NCBI GenBank assembly: GCA_030601615.1
Contig: JAUVTH010000119.1
Coordinates: forward strand, 1 to 5,302
DNA from: Gemmatimonadota bacterium
GTDB taxonomy: Bacteria; Gemmatimonadota; Gemmatimonadetes; Palauibacterales; Palauibacteraceae
Direction of reading: 5' to 3'
Length of the DNA stretch: 5,302 nucleotides
Shown piece by piece: positions 1 through 5,302 of this stretch (position 1 is its first letter; every line of letters starts with the position of its first letter). Below the pieces are notes generated by a model. It had not been told where the DNA came from, did not search any database, and saw only the letters and a list, made by a program, of their open reading frames with translations. The position numbers were made by a program, and so were the translations under genes.

Positions 1-1722
1 CCGGCCCTCGTCCAGGGCCAGAATCCGGTCCGCCCCCCTGATGGTGGACAGCCGGTGGGCGAGCACGAACACCGTGCGGCCGCGGAGCAGTCGCTCCAGC
101 GCGGCCTGGATCAGCTGCTCGGATTCCGTGTCGAGCGATGATGTAGCCTCGTCCAGGATCAGGAGGGGCGGATCGCGAAGAATGGCGCGGGCGATCCCCA
201 CCCGTTGCCGCTGACCACCGGACAGACGGATGCCCCTGTCTCCCAGCAACGTGTCGAGACCGTCCGGCAGGTCCCGTATGAATTCCTCGGCGTTCGCCGC
301 TCGGATCGCGTCGTAGATCTCGTCCTCGGGCCGATCCGTACCGTAGCTGATGTTCGCGCGCACGGTGTCGTGAAAGATCACGGTCTCCTGGCTCACCACT
401 CCGAACAGCGACCGCAGCGAGCCGAGGGGCCAGTCTCTCAGGTCCCGCCCGTCCATCGTGATCCGGCCGCCGGTCGGATCGATGAACCGCGGGAGGAGAT
501 CGACGAACGTGCTCTTCCCTGCACCGGAAGGCCCCACCAGCGCCACCACCTCTCCCGGTCGTGCCTCGAAGTGGATGTCGCGCAGCACGGGCCGGCCCTC
601 TTCGTACTCGAAGTCGACGTGCTCGAATTGGATCGAGTCGCTGGGCGGCTCCACGACCGACGGTGATTTACCGACATGAGACGGCTCCGCCGGTGCGTCC
701 AGCACCTCGAAGAACCTTTCGGCAGCCGCAATGGAAAGCTGGAGCTTCACCGGGAACTGGGCGACGGCCTTTACGGGCGAGATGAGGCGCACGGCCATCG
801 TGATGAACGAGATGAACACTGCCGCGCTGAGCGCGCCCGTGCCGAGTACCATGTTGGCGCCGATCCACATCAGCACGATAGCGATGACGGACGACAGGGT
901 CTCCGAGATCGGACCCGCCGCCTGGCTGAGGGCGTTGGCCCGCACCATTCGACGGGCGTATTGATTCGACCTGCGGCCGAAACGCTCGCTCTCGTACTCC
1001 TCGGCCCCGAAGGACTTCACGAGCCGGATTCCGCTCATGGTCTCCTGGGCGATGGACAGGAGCTCTCCCCTCTGCTGGAACGCCTTGGCGTAGGCGCCCT
1101 TCAAGCGCCGGAGGACCGGGCTGAGGAACACCGCGACCAGCGGACCCGTCACGAGCGCGACCAGCGTGAGCTGCCAGGAAAGGAGCAGGAGGAAAGTAAT
1201 GTACGTGAGGGCCGTGACGACCTGTCGCAGGACATCGGTCAGGGCGAACGTGATGGCCGTGCGCGCCTCCCGTGTGTCGTTCAGAACGCGCGTGATCAGC
1301 TGACCCACCTTCATGCGGCCGAAGAACGAGAGGGGCAGGTACTGCAGGTGCCCGTAGACATCGTCCCGCATGTGGCGCCCCACGTGCTCCTCCACGTACA
1401 CGGTCAGGAGGCGTGCCCCATACAGGGTGAGGTTCTTGAGGAACAGGGCCGCGAGCACCAGCAGACACACGTTCCGCAGGGCGTCCAGGGGGTCGCCCGA
1501 GCGCAGCCAGACGCCGAACCATCCGTCGAGCAGCTGTTCGAGGCTGCTCGTGTCCGCTCCCGTCAGTATCTCCACCCCGAACAGCGACTGCAGGAACGGG
1601 ATCAGGAGCACGAGGCTGAATGCGTCGAGCACCGCCGACACGACCATGAGGACGATGGAGCCCAGGAGGAGGCCGGTGAACGGCCCCACGTAGCGGAATA
1701 GACGGGCGTACGAAGACCACAT
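1..1722 (-). CDS. msbA: MsbA-like ABC exporter half-transporter (lipid/LPS flippase type), 3' end cut by window edge
   Basis: A fused membrane and ATPase half-transporter that should homodimerise in the inner membrane and use ATP to flip a lipid, probably the lipid A/core precursor. 574 codons are visible from ATG 1722 to base 1 with no stop; E. coli MsbA is 582 residues, so only a short C-terminal tail is missing. Hydrophobic segments lie near residues 14-36, 84-106, 158-181, 183-203, 270-292 and 297-314 (type IV exporter fold). The ATPase domain starts near 365: A-loop Tyr373, Walker A GPSGAGKST at 397-405, Q-loop Gln445, signature LSGGQ at 500-504, Walker B LLILDE at 520-525 with Glu525, D-loop SSLD at 528-531, switch His556. 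All catalytic motifs are intact. The first periplasmic loop (about 48-83) is long and carries LIPFLQSLFG at its entry, a form I associate with FCB-group homologues. The gene follows the PorX-like gene by 11 bp. The ABC exporter call is certain; lipid A as substrate is inferred from the LPS neighbours, and another lipid or peptide is possible. Confidence 0.93.
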   Translation of the reverse strand, partial: MWSSYARLFRYVGPFTGLLLGSIVLMVVSAVLDAFSLVLLIPFLQSLFGVEILTGADTSSLEQLLDGWFGVWLRSGDPLDALRNVCLLVLAALFLKNLTLYGARLLTVYVEEHVGRHMRDDVYGHLQYLPLSFFGRMKVGQLITRVLNDTREARTAITFALTDVLRQVVTALTYITFLLLLSWQLTLVALVTGPLVAVFLSPVLRRLKGAYAKAFQQRGELLSIAQETMSGIRLVKSFGAEEYESERFGRRSNQYARRMVRANALSQAAGPISETLSSVIAIVLMWIGANMVLGTGALSAAVFISFITMAVRLISPVKAVAQFPVKLQLSIAAAERFFEVLDAPAEPSHVGKSPSVVEPPSDSIQFEHVDFEYEEGRPVLRDIHFEARPGEVVALVGPSGAGKSTFVDLLPRFIDPTGGRITMDGRDLRDWPLGSLRSLFGVVSQETVIFHDTVRANISYGTDRPEDEIYDAIRAANAEEFIRDLPDGLDTLLGDRGIRLSGGQRQRVGIARAILRDPPLLILDEATSSLDTESEQLIQAALERLLRGRTVFVLAHRLSTIRGADRILALDEGR

Positions 1723-1730
1723 GGCTGGCG

Positions 1731-1735
1731 TCCTC
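1731..1735 (-). promoter_or_regulatory. Ribosome-binding site of the ABC exporter, overlapping the upstream stop codon
   Basis: On the minus strand the bases read TGAGGA followed by CGCCAGCC and ATG. GAGGA (1735-1731) sits 8 nt before the start codon at 1722, which is good Shine-Dalgarno spacing. The TGA stop of the upstream porX-like gene (1736-1734) shares bases with it. This arrangement supports the chosen exporter start and implies translational coupling of the two genes. Confidence 0.75.
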
Positions 1736-3293
1736 AGGATCTCGGAGTGAGGAGCGCCACGGGCAGGACCATCTCCTCCGGGCTCACGCCGCCGTGCAGG
1801 AAGCTGTCACGGTATCGGCCCTGGTACTCGCGCAACTTCGTGGGATACACGAAGAAGTAATCATCCCGGCACATCATGTACCTCGCATGAAAACCGCGAG
1901 GCGGAAGGCGGAGCTGCACCGGGTCGTTGACGGCGAATACGCCGGACCGGTTATCGACCCGCATGTCGCGACCGAACTTGTAGCGCAGGTTGGGTGTGGC
2001 GTCGCGGTGCGCGTAGATCGTGAGCGGCCGGTTGCAGTGTACCGACCCGTGATCCGTCGTGAGCAGCACCGGAACACCACGCCTCGCCGCCTCTTTCACG
2101 GCGCCGAACGCCGCGGAGCGTTCAAACCACGACACCGTCAGCGCCCGCAGGGCCGAATTGTCACGCGCCACTTCCCAGATCAATCTCGACTCGCTCCGGC
2201 CGTGCGTCAGAAGATCCACGAACCCGAACACGAGCGCCGTGGCCGAGGACCCGGACAGATACCCCGCGAGACGACCCAGCATCGCCTCTCCCTGATCCGC
2301 CGAGAACACCTTCTCGTAATGGGTGCGCACGTCGGGGCCGGCGAGCTCTTTCACGTGGGCCGCGAACAGCTCGTCCTCGAACGTGTTGTAGCCCGCTTCC
2401 GATCCCGCGTCGTACCAGCCCGGGCGCGATTCCTCGATCTCGTCCGGGAACATCCCGCTGAAGATGGCATTGCGGGAAAAAGGCGTGGCCGTCGGAAGGA
2501 GAGACGAGTAGAGGACCTCCTCCACCTCGAACAGATCCGAAAGAAGCGGGCGGATGGCGCGCCATTGATCCAGCCGCAGACAGTCGATCACCAGCAGCAG
2601 CGCCGATTTGCCCTCGCCCAGGAGCGGCGCGAAGAACCGCTCCATGATGTCCACGGACAGCGGCGGGCCGACCTCACCTTCCTCGTGTAGCCACTCCGAG
2701 TAGCGCTCCACGACGAGCTCCGAGTAGCTGCGGCGGACATCCGCGTACAGCGCGTCGATCGTCTCCGCCAGGCCCGACTCGCCAGCTTCCTCCAGGCGCA
2801 GGTCCCAGTCCACCAGCTCGCTGTACAGCCCGGCCCAGTCCTGCCAGGAGTCGGCCGAGATCATGGCGTCCCGCAGCTCGCCGAAGCGGGTCGTGAACTC
2901 GCGCGCCGCCTGCTGCTGCCGCAGTCCCGCGCCCGCGAGGAGCCGGGTCACGACCGAGAGGATCTGCCGAGGACTGGTCGGCTTGACGATGTAGTCGTCC
3001 GCCCTGCGCCCGAGAGCTTCGTGCAGGGTCTCCGCCGCTTCGCTCTTCGTGACCATGACGACCGGCAGGTCCCGACCCGCGGCCCGAATCGCGCCCAACA
3101 CTTCCATCCCGCGGAGCCCCGGCATCTGCTCGTCGAGCAGGATCAGGTCGTAGTCCGCCTGCTCCAGCAGCTCCAGCGCATCCGCCCCGTTCATCACGGC
3201 GTCAACGTGGTAGCCCTCCCGGATGAGGAGCAGCGTGTGCGGACGGAGCCGATCGACCTCGTCGTCGACCCACAGGATTCTCCCCTTACTCAC
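1734..3293 (-). CDS. porX: PorX-like bifunctional response regulator: receiver domain plus PglZ (alkaline phosphatase superfamily) domain
   Basis: 519 residues from GTG 3293. Residues 3-118 form a CheY-like receiver: acidic pocket Asp10/Asp11 (ILWVDDE), phospho-acceptor Asp54 in LLDEQMPGL, switch Thr82 and Lys104 in VKPTSP. Residues about 120-225 look like a helical linker. From about 230 a PglZ domain of the alkaline phosphatase superfamily follows: VIDCLRLDQW with Asp237, LLPTATPFSRNAIFSG with Thr268/Thr270, VDLLTHGRSE with Asp360 and His364, TTDHGS with Asp414/His415, and FLHGGVS with His500. These are the expected metal-site and nucleophile positions, so it is probably catalytically competent. 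There is no DNA-binding output domain. Family knowledge: PorX of Bacteroidota is phosphorylated by PorY, controls type IX secretion with an ECF sigma factor, and its PglZ domain cleaves oligonucleotides. Start choice: a GTG at 3365 would add 24 Pro/Arg/Ser-rich residues with no domain match; GTG 3293 puts ILWVDDE at residue 6 and gives a length close to known PorX (about 518). The only purine-rich candidate (AAGGGAG, 3316-3310) is 16 nt away, so the start is uncertain. The family call is strong; its target here is unknown. Confidence 0.9.
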   Translation of the reverse strand: MSKGRILWVDDEVDRLRPHTLLLIREGYHVDAVMNGADALELLEQADYDLILLDEQMPGLRGMEVLGAIRAAGRDLPVVMVTKSEAAETLHEALGRRADDYIVKPTSPRQILSVVTRLLAGAGLRQQQAAREFTTRFGELRDAMISADSWQDWAGLYSELVDWDLRLEEAGESGLAETIDALYADVRRSYSELVVERYSEWLHEEGEVGPPLSVDIMERFFAPLLGEGKSALLLVIDCLRLDQWRAIRPLLSDLFEVEEVLYSSLLPTATPFSRNAIFSGMFPDEIEESRPGWYDAGSEAGYNTFEDELFAAHVKELAGPDVRTHYEKVFSADQGEAMLGRLAGYLSGSSATALVFGFVDLLTHGRSESRLIWEVARDNSALRALTVSWFERSAAFGAVKEAARRGVPVLLTTDHGSVHCNRPLTIYAHRDATPNLRYKFGRDMRVDNRSGVFAVNDPVQLRLPPRGFHARYMMCRDDYFFVYPTKLREYQGRYRDSFLHGGVSPEEMVLPVALLTPRS

Positions 3294-3424
3294 AGGCGAT
3301 CGGTACGGTCTCCCTTCTGGCGGACGGCTCGAGTCGTCAGGTACACGAACGCTGGAATATGGCACGTCCCGTCACCCGCACCACCCCGCGGAGTGCGATC
3401 ACCGCGTGCCACGCCCGCTGCGCC
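3294..3424 (-). other. Spacer between the glycosyltransferase and porX-like genes, possible internal promoter
   Basis: 131 bp lie between the glycosyltransferase stop and the preferred porX start, far more than the 11 bp at the next junction. I find no U-tract terminator. A 5-bp GC hairpin (CGCGG at 3387-3391 with CCGCG at 3402-3406, 10-nt loop) has no T-run after it. The only AT-rich spot, CATATTCC read on the minus strand (3361-3354), could be a -10 element, but no clear -35 precedes it. An in-frame GTG at 3365 lets the porX frame extend into this spacer, so part of it could be coding. Confidence 0.4.
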
Positions 3425-4450
3425 TCACACGTACTCCCGCACACCGAGCTCCAGCTTCTCCAGCACCTCGTTCACCTCGATCCGCTCCATGTTACCGCTG
3501 CGAGACTCTGTCGAGGGAACGGTCTCGCCCGGCCTGGAATAGCGATCGACGACGAGCGCGTGCGAAGTGCGGTACGGGCCCACCCGCTTCGGATCCGTGT
3601 ATCCGTACAGGCCGATCACGGGTGTCTCGAGTGCCGACGCGATGTGGAGGGGCCCCGTGTCGGGACTCAGCAACAGCGCGGACCCGTCCAGCAGCCACGC
3701 CAAGCGGCGCAGATCGTTGCGCAAGGCCACGATCGGACGCGCCCGCGTCATCTCGACCACCTCCCGCACAGCGGCCGTCTCGACCGGATTCTCGCTTCCG
3801 ACGATCACGGTACGAAGCCCCAGGTCGTTCTCCGCCACCTCGAGCACCCGAGCATACCGCTCCGGAAGCCAGTTCTTGCCCGGCCTCGTGGTTCCGACGA
3901 CCACGGCCAGGGCCGGACGATCCAGGTCGTCGAAGAAGACGCGCCGGACAGCCCTTTCCTCCGGGCTGAAGGCGAAGTTCCACTCCTTGACCGTCGGTAC
4001 GCCCAGGTGGTCCAGGAACTCGAAGTACTGATCCTGCACGTGCTGCATCTCTGCTGCAGGAATCCGTTCCGTCGTGAACAGCCAGTTGAGATCGCGGGCC
4101 CGGCGGCGGTCGAATCCGAGCTTCCTGGGAGAGTCGAGCACGCCCGTCAGCAACCCCGCCTTGAGGTAGACCTGCAGGTCCACGACCAGGTCGAACCGGC
4201 GGCCCGAGACAGCTTTCCGGAAGTCCCGGAAAGCGCGCAGTCCCCTCGAGCGATCGAACACGACGTACTCATCGACGTCGGGATGAGGCTCGACCAGGGC
4301 GTGCGCGACCGGCTGAATGACCCACGTGATCCGCACCCCCGGCCACGCCCGCTTGAGCGAGGTTGCGAGCGGCATGCCGTGGACGACGTCGCCAATCGCG
4401 CTGAGCAGCACGATCGCGACGGAACGGGGCGTATCTGGCATGCCCGGCAT
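3425..4450 (-). CDS. Glycosyltransferase family 9 protein, LPS heptosyltransferase-like
   Basis: 341 residues, the usual length of WaaC/WaaF-type enzymes (GT-B fold), which transfer heptose from ADP-heptose to the LPS inner core on the cytoplasmic face of the inner membrane. The N-terminal half starts with VLLSAIGDVVHGMPLATSLK at 14-33, the family signature, with candidate catalytic Asp21, then a beta strand ITWVIQP at 41-47. The second Rossmann half has VVVGTTRPGKNWLPERYA at 183-200, with Lys192 in the donor-phosphate region, TVIVGSENP at 214-222, and the hallmark LSPDTGPLHIASALETPVIG at 261-280, with Asp264, Thr265, Gly266 and His269 in the nucleotide-sugar site. YGYTDPKRVGPY follows at 282-293. 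Start: ATG 4450 has AGGAG 4 nt upstream; a second in-frame ATG at 4441 would be 13 nt from it. The frame stays open upstream to 4948, but that part overlaps the divergent permease gene and is not coding. The exact sugar and acceptor cannot be read from sequence, so no gene symbol is given; heptosyltransferase I/II or another ADP-sugar GT9 are all possible. Confidence 0.92.
   Translation of the reverse strand: MPGMPDTPRSVAIVLLSAIGDVVHGMPLATSLKRAWPGVRITWVIQPVAHALVEPHPDVDEYVVFDRSRGLRAFRDFRKAVSGRRFDLVVDLQVYLKAGLLTGVLDSPRKLGFDRRRARDLNWLFTTERIPAAEMQHVQDQYFEFLDHLGVPTVKEWNFAFSPEERAVRRVFFDDLDRPALAVVVGTTRPGKNWLPERYARVLEVAENDLGLRTVIVGSENPVETAAVREVVEMTRARPIVALRNDLRRLAWLLDGSALLLSPDTGPLHIASALETPVIGLYGYTDPKRVGPYRTSHALVVDRYSRPGETVPSTESRSGNMERIEVNEVLEKLELGVREYV
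4212..4234. repeat. Perfect 9-bp inverted repeat with 5-nt loop inside the glycosyltransferase gene
   Basis: GCTTTCCGG (4212-4220) and CCGGAAAGC (4226-4234) are exact reverse complements around aagtc. The stem falls in codons for the short protein repeat FRDFRK near residues 74-79, so the duplicated Phe-Arg codons explain part of the symmetry. No T-run follows, so it is not a terminator. Confidence 0.6.
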
Positions 4451-4453
4451 GCC
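4437..4453. repeat. 17-bp palindrome (two GGCATGCC units) spanning the glycosyltransferase start codons
   Basis: GGCATGCC occurs at 4437-4444 and again at 4446-4453, separated by one base. It is both a 9-bp tandem repeat and a full palindrome. It contains both candidate ATG codons (4450 and 4441), and the repeat encodes Met-Pro-Gly-Met-Pro. In the mRNA it could fold as a 7-bp GC-rich stem with a 3-nt loop over the start site. Confidence 0.6.
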
Positions 4454-4454
4454 T

Positions 4455-4459
4455 CTCCT
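4455..4459 (-). promoter_or_regulatory. Ribosome-binding site of the glycosyltransferase gene
   Basis: On the minus strand AGGAG (4459-4455) is followed by AGGC and then ATG 4450. The 4-nt spacing is slightly short but far better than the 13 nt to the next ATG at 4441, so it decides the start in favour of 4450. Confidence 0.5.
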
Positions 4460-4515
4460 AGCGCTATGCAGGATGCTGAACAACCTGCTATGGAGCCTTC
4501 GGGACGTTCGGCGGT

Positions 4516-4543
4516 ACATTACGTCTAAGTGAGTTTCCGGCAA
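4516..4543 (-). promoter_or_regulatory. Candidate sigma70-type promoter for the glycosyltransferase-led operon
   Basis: Read on the minus strand, TTGCCG (4543-4538) and TAATGT (4521-4516) are separated by 16 nt. They match the -35 and -10 consensus at 4 and 3 of 6 positions. A start near 4509 would leave a leader of about 58 nt before ATG 4450. The site lies in the 117-bp gap between two divergent genes, where promoters for both must be expected. No equally good pair was found for the plus-strand permease gene; TAAGTG at 4526-4531 is a weak -10 candidate without a fitting -35. Confidence 0.25.
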
Positions 4544-4567
4544 GGTACGCGTTCCTGATTCGAGGCC

Positions 4568-5302
4568 ATGAGGATCCTCAGCCGATACGTCCTGCGACTG
4601 CACATCGCGCCGTTCATGTTCGCCGTGAGCACGCTCACCATGCTCATGCTGCTCGACCAGCTGGCCAAGCAGTTCGGCAAGCTCATCGGGAAAGGCCTGG
4701 GCGGCATGGTGATCGTGGAGGTCTTCTTCTACTCGATCCCGTTCATCCTGGCCGTGATCGTCCCCATGGCCGTGCTCGTGGCCGTCCTGTACGCGTTCAA
4801 CCGGCTCGCAGCCGACAACGAGATCGCGGCCATGAAGGCCAGCGGAGTAAGCCTCGCTCGGATCGCCGCCCCCGTCGTCGTGGCGGCCACGCTGGTCGCC
4901 GTCGGCATGGTATGGTTCAACGACGCCGTGCTCCCCGAGGCGAACCACCGGCTCGCGAGCCTCCGGGTGAGCATCACGCGAAAGCAGCCTACGTTCGCCC
5001 TGCAGGAACGGCGCGTGAACGAAGTCATCGACCGTCAGCTGTTCATCCAGGCCGCCCGGATCGACAACGCCACCAGCCGCCTGGAAAACGTCACGATCTG
5101 GGACGAGAGGAACGTCGATCGATCCAGGACGATCTACGCGGACAGCGGGATCATGGCCTTTAACACGTCGATGACGGACCTCTATCTGACCCTGTTCGAC
5201 GGCAAGGTAGTGGAGACCCGAACGGACGCGCCGGACGCCTTCCGGGAGGTGTGGTTCGACAGGAACGAGTTCCGCGTGGCCGAGGTCGGAAACGAGCTCA
5301 AC
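4568..5302 (+). CDS. LptF/LptG (YjgP/YjgQ) family LPS export permease, 3' part beyond the window
   Basis: 245 codons are visible, open at the right edge; full family members have about 350-400 residues or more. These inner-membrane permeases, with LptB ATPase, pull LPS out of the inner membrane and pass it to LptC/LptA. The N-terminus MRILSRYVLR followed by hydrophobic segments at about 14-30, 50-76 and 98-117 matches the first three membrane helices. Between them ADNEIAAMKASGVSLARI (82-99) is the conserved cytoplasmic coupling region that contacts LptB. From about 125 the chain turns polar and beta-rich (LFIQAARID, VTIWDE, DLYLTLFDGKVVE), fitting the periplasmic beta-jellyroll domain. The last membrane helices are missing. 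Start: ATG 4568 is the first start after an in-frame TGA at 4556-4558; its Shine-Dalgarno (GAGG, 4562-4565) is only 2 nt away, so initiation may be weak. LptF and LptG cannot be told apart from this half, so no symbol is assigned. It is divergent from the GT9-led operon. Confidence 0.93.
   Translation, partial: MRILSRYVLRLHIAPFMFAVSTLTMLMLLDQLAKQFGKLIGKGLGGMVIVEVFFYSIPFILAVIVPMAVLVAVLYAFNRLAADNEIAAMKASGVSLARIAAPVVVAATLVAVGMVWFNDAVLPEANHRLASLRVSITRKQPTFALQERRVNEVIDRQLFIQAARIDNATSRLENVTIWDERNVDRSRTIYADSGIMAFNTSMTDLYLTLFDGKVVETRTDAPDAFREVWFDRNEFRVAEVGNELN

Noticed and set aside
676..1701. A 341-codon open frame on the plus strand opposite the ABC exporter
   Set aside because: It is rich in Arg, Glu, His and Gln with no recognisable domain, and lies fully antisense to a gene with all ABC motifs intact. 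This is a typical GC-rich shadow frame.
668..1720. A 350-codon minus-strand frame starting at a GTG 2 bp from the exporter start
   Set aside because: It is in another frame of the same strand as the exporter, with Pro/Arg/Gly-rich composition and no domain. The exporter frame explains the region.
1794..2690. A 298-codon plus-strand frame opposite the PorX-like gene
   Set aside because: It is antisense to the PglZ domain, whose motifs are intact in the opposite frame, and shows no domain of its own.
3387..3406. Possible terminator hairpin between the glycosyltransferase and porX-like genes
   Set aside because: The stem is only 5 bp with a 10-nt loop, and no T-run follows on the transcribed strand.
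3359..4528. A 389-codon plus-strand open frame opposite the glycosyltransferase
   Set aside because: It is antisense to a complete GT9 gene, Arg/Pro/His-rich and without family motifs. It is a mirror of high-GC codon bias.
4451..4948. N-terminal extension of the glycosyltransferase frame up to 4948
   Set aside because: It would run through the divergent promoter region and antisense to the LptF/G gene; the translation is His/Asp/Glu-rich and unlike GT9 proteins, whose fold begins just after 4450.
1..5302. Mobile elements, CRISPR, tRNA or phage-related content
   Set aside because: No transposase, integrase, repeat array or tRNA-like cloverleaf was recognised; all four genes are housekeeping envelope or regulatory types with uniform composition.

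Overview
The window is GC-rich and holds four protein genes, two complete and two cut by the window edges. It looks like chromosomal DNA of a diderm (outer-membrane) bacterium of the FCB supergroup, most probably Gemmatimonadota or a similar high-GC lineage. This placement is inferred from a PorX-type response regulator with a PglZ domain, an MsbA-like exporter of the form I associate with Bacteroidota and relatives, an LptF/LptG permease, and the high GC content. No 16S or other decisive marker is present.

Layout: three genes run leftward on the minus strand in transcription order. They are a GT9 (heptosyltransferase-like) glycosyltransferase at 4450-3425, a PorX-like receiver plus alkaline-phosphatase-superfamily protein at 3293-1734, and an MsbA-like ABC exporter from 1722 that runs off the left edge. 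The last two are 11 bp apart, and the stop codon of porX lies inside the ribosome-binding site of the exporter gene, so they are very likely co-translated. A 131-bp spacer separates the glycosyltransferase from the preferred porX start, or 59 bp if an upstream GTG is used. On the plus strand, an LptF/LptG permease gene starts at 4568 and runs off the right edge. The 117 bp between it and the glycosyltransferase (4451-4567) is a divergent promoter region.

Three of the four genes fit one pathway, lipopolysaccharide biogenesis: sugar addition to the lipid A/core acceptor in the cytoplasm (GT9), flipping of the lipid across the inner membrane (MsbA-like), and extraction toward the Lpt bridge (LptF/G). 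The fourth is a phosphorylation-responsive regulator fused to a putative phosphodiesterase. In Bacteroidota it is known for control of type IX secretion. Its position inside an LPS gene set, with no histidine kinase or secretion gene in view, is the most interesting point of the window. I saw no mobile element, CRISPR array, tRNA, rRNA or convincing terminator. The long open frames on the opposite strands of these genes are GC-driven shadows.
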